Shown here piece by piece: positions 18,724-27,813 of a DNA stretch of 64,000 nt. Position 1 is the first letter of the stretch. Each line of letters begins with the position of its first letter. The position numbers and the translations under genes were made by a program. The notes under the pieces were generated by a model, which made no database searches, was not told the origin of the DNA, and saw only the letters and a list, made by a program, of their open reading frames with translations. This DNA is from Sutcliffiella horikoshii (GTDB lineage Bacteria > Bacillota > Bacilli > Bacillales > Bacillaceae_I): NCBI RefSeq assembly GCF_021991925.1, contig NZ_RXZI01000011.1:1-64000 (forward strand). Direction: 5' to 3'.

Positions 18724-20105
18724 CAACAGCAACCATTACCTCCTATTTAACGGAAAACCGCCAAAGGCATTTAAATGAACTGAAGGAACTTCTTGCAATC
18801 CCTAGCGTTAGTGCCCTTCCCGCACATCATGCAGATACATTGCAGGCTGCAGAGTGGATGGCAAATTCGTTAAGGAAGCTCGGCATGGATAATGTGGGTC
18901 TGCTTCCTACAGAAGGTCATCCGATTGTTTATGGCGAATGGTTGAAAGCTGGAGATAAGCCAACCGTTTTAATTTATGGGCACTATGACGTGCAGCCTGT
19001 TGACCCCCTCCACTTATGGGATACCCCGCCTTTTGAGCCTGCAATCCGAGATGAGCGCATTTATGCTCGTGGGGCCAGTGATGACAAAGGGCAAACATTC
19101 ATGCATTTGAAGGCGTTGGAAGCAGTCCTTGCCACAACGGGAACGTTGCCATTCAACTTCAAGTTTTGTATAGAAGGCGAAGAAGAAGTAGGAAGCCCGA
19201 ACCTACCATCTTTTGTGGAGGAAAATAAAGAAATGCTTGCTGCAGATGTCGTCGTAGTGTCAGATACAGCCATGATCGAAGAGGACAAGCCGACCATCTG
19301 CTATGGCCTGCGCGGAATGTGCGGATTTCAATTGGATGTGAAAGGACCAAAGCGCGACTTGCACTCCGGGCTTTATGGTGGGGCCGTAGCCAACCCAATT
19401 CATGCGGTGGTGGAATTGTTGAATTCATTCCACGACGGAAATGGCGTGGTGACGGTGGATGGATTTTACGACAAGGTGGTCCCTTTGACAGCCGAAGAGA
19501 AGGCCGCTTTTGAAGCAATTGGGTTCAATGAGGCTCAAGTAAAAGAAGAAGTTGGGGTACAAGAGTTTTATGGTGAAAAAGGGTACAGTTTTTACGAACG
19601 TACATGGGTACGCCCGACATTGGAAGTGAACGGTGTGTACGGCGGGTTCCAAGGGGATGGAATTAAAACGGTCCTACCTTCCGAGGCACATGCAAAAATC
19701 ACATGCCGTCTCGTACCAGATCAGGATCCAGATGAAATTCTTGCCCTTTTGCAAGAGCATGTTGCAAGGCACAAACCTGCTGGGGTGGAAATCTCGGTTT
19801 CCCTTTTTGACAAAGGGGCGCCGTTTGTGACACCTTTCAACCACCCTGCCATCCAAGCGGCAAGCCGAGCATTTGAAAAAGTTTGGGAGGTTCCGACCAC
19901 TTTTACGAGGGGCGGCGGATCCTTGCCGATTGTTTCCACGCTTGATGAAGTGTTACAGGCACCGATTGTGTTGATGGGCTTCGGTTTGCCTTCGGATAAT
20001 GTACATGCACCGAATGAGAATTTCAAGCTGAAGAATTTTGATAAAGGTCTTCTGACGCTTTGTGCGTATTGGGAGGAGCTGGCAGGGGTAATGGATGTGG
20101 AATGA
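18720..20105 (+). CDS. M20 family metallopeptidase (dipeptidase type)
   Basis: 461 residues. Zinc ligands and catalytic residues stand out: His88 in YGHYDVQP, Asp121 in GASDDKGQ, the Glu cluster EGEEEVGS near 152-158, Asp in VVSDTAM, and a late His in DNVHAPNE. A central dimerisation insert is present, as in dipeptidase/carnosinase-like M20 enzymes. The start overlaps the amidase stop by 4 nt with AAAGGGG before it. Cytosolic, no signal peptide. Likely cleaves dipeptides or an N-acyl amino acid released through the amidase (inference). A weak hairpin with a T run lies right after the stop, near 20105-20136. Confidence 0.88.
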   Translation: MTTATITSYLTENRQRHLNELKELLAIPSVSALPAHHADTLQAAEWMANSLRKLGMDNVGLLPTEGHPIVYGEWLKAGDKPTVLIYGHYDVQPVDPLHLWDTPPFEPAIRDERIYARGASDDKGQTFMHLKALEAVLATTGTLPFNFKFCIEGEEEVGSPNLPSFVEENKEMLAADVVVVSDTAMIEEDKPTICYGLRGMCGFQLDVKGPKRDLHSGLYGGAVANPIHAVVELLNSFHDGNGVVTVDGFYDKVVPLTAEEKAAFEAIGFNEAQVKEEVGVQEFYGEKGYSFYERTWVRPTLEVNGVYGGFQGDGIKTVLPSEAHAKITCRLVPDQDPDEILALLQEHVARHKPAGVEISVSLFDKGAPFVTPFNHPAIQAASRAFEKVWEVPTTFTRGGGSLPIVSTLDEVLQAPIVLMGFGLPSDNVHAPNENFKLKNFDKGLLTLCAYWEELAGVMDVE

Positions 20106-20174
20106 AGCCGGTGATGGCTTGGAGTGAGGCTTTTTTGGGGGAGCTGAGATTTTTGGTGGGCTGTTTCCTTCAAA

Positions 20175-20378
20175 TGTCCGAAGTTTTTCGGAAGTTGTCC
20201 GAAGAAGAAGTTGTCCAAAGTTTTCGCAAAGTTGTCCAACGATTTTCCTTTCTTGTCCGAACCGAAATTTGAAATGACCGAACAGCTCATCCTTTCTGTC
20301 CGAAGGGAGAGCTGTTTTGTCCAAACCCACCAGAAAACAACGGCAATCTTGTCCGAACGTTCCGCCAAAGTGTCCGAA
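20175..20378. repeat. Phased array of ten TGTCCGAA-type motifs, about 21 bp apart
   Basis: TGTCCRAA-like octamers begin at 20175, 20196, 20212, 20233, 20254, 20275 (TGACCGAA), 20297, 20318, 20350 and 20371. Seven of nine steps are 21-22 bp, the others 16 and 32. Between the motifs the sequence is not conserved. The array fills most of the 354-bp gap between the convergent M20 peptidase and D-threonine-aldolase-type genes. The helical phasing would place every motif on one face of DNA. No gene is seen here. Confidence 0.85.
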
Positions 20379-20459
20379 CCATTTTAAAGAGTGTCATTTT
20401 ATCAATAATCAGCTAACCCTAAGGAGGTCTCTCCACACCCTAGCGTTCAAAACTACTTC

Positions 20460-21569
20460 CTACTTCCTCATCCCTCTCGCATCCACCTTCCACTGACCCA
20501 CAACATCATCTCTTTCTACAACTGTATATGCATCAAACATATTTGCCACAGTACAGGCATGATTGGGAATGATCCTCACTTTGTCATTCAAACGCAAGTC
20601 ACTGCGACTCTCAAACACAGCCACACCATGCTCTTCTGACAGCCTTTCAATCGTCAGCTCCGGATGGTCCACCACATACCCATAACCTTTTACTGAATCC
20701 AAGCCGTGTGCCCCTTTATCGAGACATAATGTCTTACTTCCAGTATCCAGAACGATTCTATCCTTATATACTCCAACAACAGAAGCCAGCACGGATAACG
20801 CACACTCCTCTCTCCTGGCTACCCCAAGCCCCACTTGGATACTATCAAAAAACACCGCATTCCCCGGTCGGACTTCAGTGATTCCCTCTACCACTCCGGC
20901 TAGTCGGTACGTTGGCGTGGAACCTACGCTTCTCACCGGTATCGGAATTCCCGCTTTCTCGCAAGCTTCTGCGCTGCTGACCACCGCTACGGCTTCTGCA
21001 TTCGCGATGCGCTCCAGTTCCTTCGCGTCCCTTGCCCCATAAGAATGTCCTGCATGGGTAAAGATGCCTCCTACTCGAACCTGGGACAAAAACAATACCG
21101 CCTTAGCCAGCTCCACAGCATCTTCCCCTGGTTCCACGCCGCAACGATTCAGTCCTGAATTCACCTTGATCCAGACCTCCAAATTGTGTCCTGACTTCTC
21201 CAGGGCTTTTTGCAATAGCTTGATCTGCTCCAAGCTATCGACTGCAAGCTTCAGGTCGACTCCTTTTTGAAGCAATGCGATGGCACGCTCTATTTTTACC
21301 TGACTCGAAATCGGATATGCCACTAAAATATCCGTGATACCTGCATCTGCCATTACTTCCGCCTCTTCTAGCTTGGCGGTAGTGAGGCCGATGGCGCCAT
21401 GCTCCATTTGCAGCTTCGCGATTTCTTTTGATTTGTGGGTTTTTATATGAGGCCGTAAACTCAAGCTGTTTTCTTTTGCAAAATCGCTCATTGTGAGGAT
21501 ATTTGCCAATAAAGTCGCCTTATCCAATAATAATGTAGGTGTATCAAGATCATTCCATTTCTGTTTCAT
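20460..21569 (-). CDS. D-threonine aldolase / D-serine dehydratase family PLP enzyme
   Basis: 369 residues: alanine-racemase-type TIM barrel plus a C-terminal beta domain. The PLP lysine is in RPHIKTHK (Lys43 predicted) and the metal site HxC appears as NHAC near residue 343. Family reactions: retro-aldol cleavage of D-threonine-like 3-hydroxy D-amino acids, or dehydration of D-serine, both PLP- and metal-dependent. The ATG at 21569 has GGGAGGGAG before it; an upstream in-frame ATG lacks a good site. It is divergent from the HpaB-family gene by 141 nt and not in an operon. Confidence 0.85.
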   Translation of the reverse strand: MKQKWNDLDTPTLLLDKATLLANILTMSDFAKENSLSLRPHIKTHKSKEIAKLQMEHGAIGLTTAKLEEAEVMADAGITDILVAYPISSQVKIERAIALLQKGVDLKLAVDSLEQIKLLQKALEKSGHNLEVWIKVNSGLNRCGVEPGEDAVELAKAVLFLSQVRVGGIFTHAGHSYGARDAKELERIANAEAVAVVSSAEACEKAGIPIPVRSVGSTPTYRLAGVVEGITEVRPGNAVFFDSIQVGLGVARREECALSVLASVVGVYKDRIVLDTGSKTLCLDKGAHGLDSVKGYGYVVDHPELTIERLSEEHGVAVFESRSDLRLNDKVRIIPNHACTVANMFDAYTVVERDDVVGQWKVDARGMRK

Positions 21570-21710
21570 TCTTTCTCCCTCCCCAGACCATCTTTCCCCC
21601 ACTATACCACGCATAAGGAGCTGTTGAAAAATTCGCAGTAGTTGGTTTGGAAATCAGACAATCCCACATGCATACATTGAAAGAAGTAACCTGGGCAAAG
21701 GGTGAGCAGA

Positions 21711-23159
21711 ATGGGAATAATAAACGGCAAACAGTATCTCGACCGGATCAACTCGCTTCAATCAAATGTGTGGTACAACGGGGAGCAGATTAAGGGGAAT
21801 ATTTCGGAGCACCCTGCATTTACCGGTGTGATGCAAAGCCAAGCAGCCTTATATGATATGCAACATGAACATAAACATAAAGATATAATGACATTTATTT
21901 CTGACACTACGGGGAATTTGGTGGGTACCTCCTTTCTTCGCCCAACCTCAAAGGAAGATTTGGAGAAAAGAAGAAAAATGATACAACTCTGGGCAAAGTC
22001 AACATTCGGTATGATGGGTCGGTCCCCAGACTATAAAAATTCTACCCTGATGGCACTGGCATCTTCGGCAGATATTTTAGAGGAACAAGGGCCACAGTTT
22101 CCTAAAAACTTAAGAAACTTTTATGAATATGCGAGAGAAAATGACCTTTCCTTCACCCACACCTTCATCTCTCCACAGGTAAATCGCTCTTCGTACCATT
22201 ATGAAGATGATGAAAATATCGTGGCGGCACGGATGGTCGATAAAAACTCGGAAGGTATTGTCATAAAAGGTGCCCGTTTATTGGCAACACAAGGTGGCAT
22301 CACCGATGAAATTATCATCTCCTCTTCCGGACTAAAGATGTTTGATGAGCCATTCGCGTATGCTTTCAGTATCCCAAGTAATACAGAGGGGTTGAAATTC
22401 ATCTGCAGGGAATCTTTCTCTTATGATTCCTCGCAATTTAACCATCCACTTGGATCGCGTTTTGAAGAGATGGATGCTATTGTTGTGCTTGATAATGTCT
22501 TGGTACCATGGGATCGTGTATTTGTATCGGAAAATATTGAAGTGGCAAACAAGCTCTATGCCATAAGCAATTTCAAACCGCTTGTCACCCATCAGGTGGT
22601 TTCTAGACAGGTGATGAAAGCGGAATTCATTCTAGGTGTGGCACAATTACTGGTCAACACCATCGCCATTGGTGAGTATGGGCATGTGAAAGAAAAAATC
22701 AGCGAAATCATCATAGCAGTCGAAAGTCACAAAGCTTTGCTTCTTGCTTCGGAAATCAATGCCAAAGTAGATAAACATGGGACGATGGTTCCTGATGTGA
22801 CCCCTCTTTCCGTCGCTATCGCTCAATTTCCAAAGGTGTATCCAAGATTCATAGAGATTCTTCAACTTCTCGGAGCAAGCGGGTTGGTGTCCATTCCTAC
22901 AGAGACAGATATGGAATCACCGATACGGCCCGACATAGATCAATACCTGCAATCAGCCACGACAGATGCACAAACCCGCATCAAGCTTTTCCGTCTCGCA
23001 TGGGATGTAAGCATGAGCGCATTTGGTTCCAGACAAACCTTATACGAACGCTTTTTCTTTGGTTGCCCGACCCGCTTGGCAATGGGGCTTTATCATGAGT
23101 ACAACAGAAAAGAATTAGTGGATGACGTGGCAAAACAACTTGGTTGTGAAATAAAGTAA
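21711..23159 (+). CDS. 4-hydroxyphenylacetate 3-hydroxylase family (HpaB-like) monooxygenase
   Basis: 482 residues, the usual size of the FADH2-dependent HpaB oxygenase component, with the acyl-CoA-dehydrogenase-like fold. Family landmarks are NGKQYLDRI at the start, HPAFTGVM, and a C-terminal segment with FGCPTRLAMGLYHEY. B. subtilis YoaI is a likely relative. A two-component system needs a flavin reductase (HpaC), and none is adjacent. The start at 21711 has AAAGGGTG 6 nt before it; the GTG nine bases upstream lies inside that site. A good terminator follows. Substrate: a phenol or similar aromatic (inference). Confidence 0.85.
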   Translation: MGIINGKQYLDRINSLQSNVWYNGEQIKGNISEHPAFTGVMQSQAALYDMQHEHKHKDIMTFISDTTGNLVGTSFLRPTSKEDLEKRRKMIQLWAKSTFGMMGRSPDYKNSTLMALASSADILEEQGPQFPKNLRNFYEYARENDLSFTHTFISPQVNRSSYHYEDDENIVAARMVDKNSEGIVIKGARLLATQGGITDEIIISSSGLKMFDEPFAYAFSIPSNTEGLKFICRESFSYDSSQFNHPLGSRFEEMDAIVVLDNVLVPWDRVFVSENIEVANKLYAISNFKPLVTHQVVSRQVMKAEFILGVAQLLVNTIAIGEYGHVKEKISEIIIAVESHKALLLASEINAKVDKHGTMVPDVTPLSVAIAQFPKVYPRFIEILQLLGASGLVSIPTETDMESPIRPDIDQYLQSATTDAQTRIKLFRLAWDVSMSAFGSRQTLYERFFFGCPTRLAMGLYHEYNRKELVDDVAKQLGCEIK

Positions 23160-23198
23160 GGGTAGCCAAAAATTTAATGGCTACCCTCTTTTTTTATT
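23160..23198 (+). terminator. Terminator of HpaB-like gene
   Basis: Perfect 9-bp stem GGGTAGCCA / TGGCTACCC followed by TCTTTTTTT. Confidence 0.9.
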
Positions 23199-23259
23199 TT
23201 CCAATTATTCTATAATTTAAGAGATAGGAGTTTACAAGAGAGCGAGGTATTGTTCAGAA

Positions 23260-24225
23260 ATGGCCGAAATTAGTATTCCTTCACAAAAGAAAACCCGTAA
23301 GGTAAGAAAAGGGTGGTTAGTACTTGGGACCATTGCCGGGACCATCGGCACACTTGGACTCATATTCACCTTTTTCCCAGTACACAAACAAACTACCAAA
23401 CCTTTTTTCGAAAATGGCGGAATGCCTCTTGTCATTGCTCATCAAGGCGGTGAACACCTCGCTCCTTCGAACACCATGATAGCTTTTGAACAAGCTGTCG
23501 ACATGGGTGTCGATGTGTTAGAGACGGATATACATATGACAAAAGACGGGCACCTTGTTGCCATCCATGATCCGACGGTCGACCGTACCACCGACGGAAA
23601 AGGTCTTGTATCAGACCTGACCTTAGAGGAAATACAACAGCTTGATGCAGGCTATCATTTTGTGGATTTGGAAGGTAAAAACAGCTTTCGCGGCAAAGGA
23701 GTGACCATCCCGACAGTAGAGGAAATGTTTAAGGCTTTTCCGGACACACGCATAGAAATAGAAATCAAAGACACCAACCCTCCCGAAAAATACGAAGAGA
23801 TTGCAAGAAAGCTATGGGAGCTTGCTGTTCAATATAAAAGGGAGGATACTTTATTGGTAGCCTCCTTCGATCAGGAGATTTTAAGCACCTTCAATAGTTT
23901 CACAGAAGGACAAGTGGCACTTGTAGGCGGCAGACAGGAAATTACTAGATTCGTCCTCTTCCACAAGTTGTTCGTCCGTAACCTCTATAAACCACAAGTG
24001 GATGCCTTTCAGGTACCCCTTCAAGAAAGCATCTTTGACCTGACCAATCAGCGACTGATTCGCGATGCACAGCGCAGTGGCGTCCAGATGCACTACTGGA
24101 CCATCGATGACAAGGAGACGATGCGTTATCTCCTTGAAAGGGGAGCAGACGGAATTTTGACCAATCGTCCCGATTTGCTGCTTGAAGTGATGGAAGAGAT
24201 GCGTTTTAAAAATGATGAAGCCTGA
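23260..24225 (+). CDS. Membrane-anchored glycerophosphodiester phosphodiesterase
   Basis: 321 residues. Basic N terminus, one membrane helix (about 18-40), then a GDPD TIM barrel facing outward. The active-site Glu-x-Asp is Glu88/Asp90 (ETDIH), with His61 and His103 as acid/base. The normally invariant HR of the first motif is HQ here (AHQGGE, Gln62), so the phosphate-contacting Arg is missing or supplied elsewhere. Predicted to release glycerol-3-phosphate from phosphodiesters or teichoic acid fragments at the cell surface. The Shine-Dalgarno (GCGAGG) is distant, about 12 nt, so expression may be low. Confidence 0.85.
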   Translation: MAEISIPSQKKTRKVRKGWLVLGTIAGTIGTLGLIFTFFPVHKQTTKPFFENGGMPLVIAHQGGEHLAPSNTMIAFEQAVDMGVDVLETDIHMTKDGHLVAIHDPTVDRTTDGKGLVSDLTLEEIQQLDAGYHFVDLEGKNSFRGKGVTIPTVEEMFKAFPDTRIEIEIKDTNPPEKYEEIARKLWELAVQYKREDTLLVASFDQEILSTFNSFTEGQVALVGGRQEITRFVLFHKLFVRNLYKPQVDAFQVPLQESIFDLTNQRLIRDAQRSGVQMHYWTIDDKETMRYLLERGADGILTNRPDLLLEVMEEMRFKNDEA

Positions 24226-24274
24226 CTATGATATAATGATAAGATAGTAAATATAGAAACGTGAGGCTCCCAAA

Positions 24275-24469
24275 ATGAATGGACAAAAACGGGCAGATAT
24301 ATCTATTGGCCTACCAGTGAAAATTGTACTCAAACAGGATCAGCGTACAGGAAAACTGACAAGCGGCATCGTCAAAGACATCCTGACCAAATCCCCAAGC
24401 CACCCCCACGGCATCAAAGTCCGCCTACAAGACGGCCAAGTCGGAAGAGTCAAAGAAATAGACAAATAA
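24275..24469 (+). CDS. ywbE: YwbE family protein
   Basis: 64 residues, beginning MNGQKRADI and ending in GIKVRLQDGQVGRVKEI, the pattern I know from B. subtilis YwbE. A single small beta-rich domain of unknown function conserved in many bacteria. It follows the GDPD gene by 49 nt, so the two may share a transcript that ends at the next hairpin. Confidence 0.88.
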   Translation: MNGQKRADISIGLPVKIVLKQDQRTGKLTSGIVKDILTKSPSHPHGIKVRLQDGQVGRVKEIDK

Positions 24470-24475
24470 GCAAAC

Positions 24476-24518
24476 AAAAAAGCGTAACCCCTGCAGAAGC
24501 AGGCGGTTACGCTTTTTC
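24476..24518. terminator. Terminator after ywbE
   Basis: AAAAAGCGTAACC...GGTTACGCTTTTT with an inner CCTGC/GCAGG stem around an AGAA tetraloop. Strong and symmetric, so it may also stop minus-strand transcripts. Confidence 0.9.
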
Positions 24519-24529
24519 GATATAATAAA

Positions 24530-24629
24530 GGGGTCAGACCCCTTTTATCCCTCTACCGCTTTAACGTTGTGAGGGTCAGACCCCTTTTACCCCTCTACCG
24601 CTTTAACGTTGTGAGTTAGACCCCTTAAC
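24530..24629. repeat. GGGGTCAGACCCC repeat array, 42-43 bp period
   Basis: GGGGTCAGACCCC at 24530-24542 and a near copy at 24573, each followed by CCCTCTACCGCTTTAACGTT, then a decayed third copy (GTTAGACCCC, 24615). The period is 42-43 bp. The palindromic core plus TTTT looks like a small terminator hairpin. Related copies occur near 47.76 and 53.29 kb. It lies between the convergent ywbE and MFS genes. Confidence 0.85.
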
Positions 24630-24635
24630 AACCCC

Positions 24636-25844
24636 TCAAGCGCCTTCTCTCATCTCCTCGAGGACTTCTCGTTTTCTTCGTCTTCCTTCGATCCAGGCAA
24701 ATAGCATGGCGATGAGCATGAAGGTGCTGGAGATTTGGAAGAGGACGGCGGTTTGGACAAATTGAGCCAGGATGCCGAAGATGATGCCGCTCAGTCCGAT
24801 TCCAAGGTCAATGGAGGAGAAGAACATGCCGTTCGCCACTCCACGTTTGTTTTCCGGTGTCATGGATAACGTCCATGACTGCAAGGTTGGAATCAAAGAA
24901 CCAAATCCTACCCCAAACAAGGCACCTGCGACAATAATGAACAGATTGGAATGCGCAAAGGAAAGCACCCACATTCCTACAAATGATAGGAACATGCACA
25001 TAAGGACCAATCCACGCGGTCCATGATTATCAAACCATTTCCCAGCTACGGGACGTGACAAGGAAGCCATAATCGCATTTACAAGATAGAAAAGGAAGAT
25101 CTGGTCAATTCCCCGCTCTTCCCCGAAAATAACGATAAACGTGACAATCGAACCGTATCCGAACGTTGCAATCAACGTGATAAACGCTGGATACCAGCTG
25201 CTTTTTTCCACTAAGGAGCCGAAGTAGGAAAACTTCAGGTCTTCCCTTTTCGTCTCTTCCACAGAAGCAGGCGTCTGATAGTGGACAATCGCGAGTAATC
25301 CAATTGCAATCAAACCCAGAACTGCTGATACAATGATCAGGTTAGAAAACTCGGTCACCTGATAGAGGTAGATTCCTAAACTCGGGGCAATAATCATCCC
25401 GATTGTAATCGACAATCCATAGTAGCCCATTCCTTCCCCTAATCGGGAACGGGGAATAACATCCACAGCTGCCGTTCCATTGACGGTTGTGGACCATCCC
25501 CAGGCCAAACCATGAATAAATCGGAACAAAAGGAAGATCACGACAATCTGGGACAATGGATAAATCACCGTCACTAAAAGCAAAGCGACCGCACCGATCA
25601 ACACAAGCGGCTTACGCGCCCGGTACTCGAGCATGTAGCCGATAAACGGCCTGCTCAGTACTGCACCGATCGAAAATAGAGCGGTAACCAATCCAATTTC
25701 AAGACCTGAGGCCCCAAGTGATTTAATATATGGCGGAAGGGTAGGGATCAACATCTGAAACGACATGAAGACAAACAGGTTCCCGACCATCAACATAATG
25801 AACGATTTTGTCCATAGCACTTCTTTTTTCTGTAACGATACCAT
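24636..25844 (-). CDS. Major facilitator superfamily transporter
   Basis: 402 residues with 12 hydrophobic segments in two sets of six, the normal MFS drug/metabolite-proton antiporter size. The loop 2-3 region reads GAVLSRPFIGYMLE, a variant of the MFS GxLaDrxGrr motif, and the second-half counterpart is SRPVAGKWFDNHGPRG. AGGAG 9 nt before ATG. Single gene; its substrate, probably efflux of a drug-like compound, cannot be told from sequence. Confidence 0.85.
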   Translation of the reverse strand: MVSLQKKEVLWTKSFIMLMVGNLFVFMSFQMLIPTLPPYIKSLGASGLEIGLVTALFSIGAVLSRPFIGYMLEYRARKPLVLIGAVALLLVTVIYPLSQIVVIFLLFRFIHGLAWGWSTTVNGTAAVDVIPRSRLGEGMGYYGLSITIGMIIAPSLGIYLYQVTEFSNLIIVSAVLGLIAIGLLAIVHYQTPASVEETKREDLKFSYFGSLVEKSSWYPAFITLIATFGYGSIVTFIVIFGEERGIDQIFLFYLVNAIMASLSRPVAGKWFDNHGPRGLVLMCMFLSFVGMWVLSFAHSNLFIIVAGALFGVGFGSLIPTLQSWTLSMTPENKRGVANGMFFSSIDLGIGLSGIIFGILAQFVQTAVLFQISSTFMLIAMLFAWIEGRRRKREVLEEMREGA

Positions 25845-26045
25845 TCTTACACTCTCCTAATATAACTGGACCAGCCTTCTATAAAAAAGAAAAAGAATCT
25901 CCACAAACGAAGATCCCATTTCCCTACATGCATGAAAAGCTGCGTCCCACTATATATTTCGTCTGTCTAAATATTAACACAGAAGACGATGAAAAGAAAT
26001 GTTAAGAACTTCCTACAACTATTTTCCCGGATGGATCAAGACCTA

Positions 26046-27443
26046 TTATTTCATAAACTTTTTCAACATCTTGATACTTTTATCCGAATATGGCGGGTAC
26101 AGAAAGCTTAAATTAAATTTCGTGCTTTTCTTCATCACACTTTTTTTGTGGGAGAAGGTGTCAAAGCTGTCTTTTCCATGGTAGGATCCAATCCCGGAAG
26201 TCCCTACTCCACCAAAAGGCAGATACGGATTGGTCAGATGGGTGACGGTATCGTTTACGCACCCGCCGCCAAAGGAGGTCCCGGCAATCACTTGCTCTTC
26301 CACCTCTTTGTCCTCAGTGAAAACATATAACGCTAACGGTTTGGGCTGATCATTGATCTGACTCATCGCATCCTTCAGGTCACTGTAAGTCAGGACGGGA
26401 AGAATAGGACCGAAAATTTCCTCCTGCATGACCTTATCCGCCCATGTGACACCATCCAGTACTGTCGGCTCCATATATAACTCCTCGCGGTTCCAGCTTC
26501 CACCTGCAACCACCTTCTCAAGATCCACCAAAGAAGCGAGGCGATCAAACTGGCGTTCATTGACCACTCGGCCATAGTCCTTGCTTTGCTTTGGATCATT
26601 CCCATAAAAGTCCAGGATCGTTTTTCTAAAGGCATTCACCAGTTTCTCCCGGACATCTTCATGCACAAGTATATAATCTGGTGCCACGCACGTCTGCCCT
26701 GCATTCATGAATTTCCCCCATGCAATTCGCTGGGCAGCCACCTCTATGTTGGCATCCTTATGGACGATACAAGGACTCTTCCCTCCAAGCTCCAGTGTCA
26801 CCGGGACTAGACGTTTGGCTGCGGCCTGCATGACAATCTTTCCTACCTCCACACTTCCGGTAAAAAAGATATAATCGAACGGTGCGTGGATCAGAGCGGA
26901 CGTCTCTTCCTTCGCTCCTTCGATAATACTGATATACTCCTCCCCGAAAAATTCCCCAATCATTTTCACGAGCACCCCTGAAACAGTAGGCGTAAACTCT
27001 GATGGTTTTATGACAGCACAATTTCCAGCAGAGATTGCACCAATCAGCGGCTCGAGCACCAACTGGGCAGGATAGTTAAATGGTCCGATAATCAGCACCG
27101 TACCATATGGTTCAGAGTAAACCAGACTTTTCGACCCTGCGTGGACTAACGGTGTTTTCACTTTTTTAACTTTTGCCCAGCTCTTTAGGTTTTTCATGAA
27201 AAACCCGATGCTATCGTAAATATATCCAACTTCGGATCCATACGCTTCAAAAATGGATTTTCCCAAATCCTTCTTTAAGGCATCCATCAATTCTTGTTCA
27301 TATTTCTGAACAGCCTTTTTCAAAGTGGCCAGCTGTTGCAGGCGAAAATCAATATCTTTTGTTTCCCCTTTTGCAAAATAATTCTTATGGTTGGTCAACA
27401 GTCTTTTTACCGTCTCATTTATGTTGGATGTTGAAGTCGTCAT
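26046..27443 (-). CDS. Aldehyde dehydrogenase (YwdH/AldX-like)
   Basis: 465 residues, NAD(P)-dependent ALDH of the class-3 / fatty-aldehyde type. Catalytic residues: Asn123 in GPFNYP, Glu218 in LELGGKSP and Cys252 in AGQTCVAP. The C terminus ends in an aromatic/basic tail (FLYPPYSDK then MLKKFMK), common in members that touch membranes to oxidise long-chain aldehydes. AGGAGG 8 nt before ATG. It stands alone; a P450 and a fatty-acid-hydroxylase-type gene elsewhere in the window could be metabolic partners, but nothing shows this directly. Confidence 0.88.
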   Translation of the reverse strand: MTTSTSNINETVKRLLTNHKNYFAKGETKDIDFRLQQLATLKKAVQKYEQELMDALKKDLGKSIFEAYGSEVGYIYDSIGFFMKNLKSWAKVKKVKTPLVHAGSKSLVYSEPYGTVLIIGPFNYPAQLVLEPLIGAISAGNCAVIKPSEFTPTVSGVLVKMIGEFFGEEYISIIEGAKEETSALIHAPFDYIFFTGSVEVGKIVMQAAAKRLVPVTLELGGKSPCIVHKDANIEVAAQRIAWGKFMNAGQTCVAPDYILVHEDVREKLVNAFRKTILDFYGNDPKQSKDYGRVVNERQFDRLASLVDLEKVVAGGSWNREELYMEPTVLDGVTWADKVMQEEIFGPILPVLTYSDLKDAMSQINDQPKPLALYVFTEDKEVEEQVIAGTSFGGGCVNDTVTHLTNPYLPFGGVGTSGIGSYHGKDSFDTFSHKKSVMKKSTKFNLSFLYPPYSDKSIKMLKKFMK

Positions 27444-27813
27444 ATAAGATTCCTCCTGTTTCTCTTGGATTCAGATTATGTTATTTCTATTCTCTTACAA
27501 ATAGAATGAATTAGACAAGTTTTTACTTGTTTTATGTTTAAAAGTTTAAACACTTAATAACAAACCGTCAAGGAATCTGGTTTGATCGACTCTATAAAAA
27601 AAGCACCTGCAAATCGCAAAAACTTTTTTGCGTCGCTAAATACAAGTTAATATGTCATTATAATTGCACTGCTTATTGCAGTGCTTTTTGTATACAAATA
27701 AACTCAGCTCAAAATGAACAGAGTTATAAATAATATATTTTGTTAGACGCTTATTCAACAATCGCCCCTAGATTACTGAATAGTGTTATTGAACTAACGC
27801 ACCCGTTGAAGAA
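27444..27813. other. Intergenic region upstream of aldehyde dehydrogenase
   Basis: 370 bp with no gene I can support. It holds a direct repeat GTTTAAAAGTTTAAAC near 27536, a near-palindrome CGCAAAAACTTTTTTGCG at 27617-27634, and a terminator-like hairpin at 27666-27689. CACCTGCAAAT at 27605 recurs in the arm of the long hairpin at 28.2 kb. A plus-strand reading frame from 27740 is antisense to the small membrane gene and is not credible. Confidence 0.5.
27666..27689 (+). terminator. Terminator-like hairpin
   Basis: GCACTGC-TTATT-GCAGTGC followed by TTTTTG. No plus-strand gene ends here, so it may be a remnant or terminate an unrecognised transcript. Confidence 0.55.

Noticed and set aside
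19721-20368. 215-codon minus-strand frame
   Set aside because: Antisense to the M20 peptidase gene and running into the TGTCCGAA array; no family features.
20175-20378. CRISPR-like or coding repeat in the TGTCCGAA array
   Set aside because: Motifs are only 8-9 bp with about 13-bp gaps, and steps of 16, 22 and 32 bp break any reading frame, so neither CRISPR nor a repeat protein fits.
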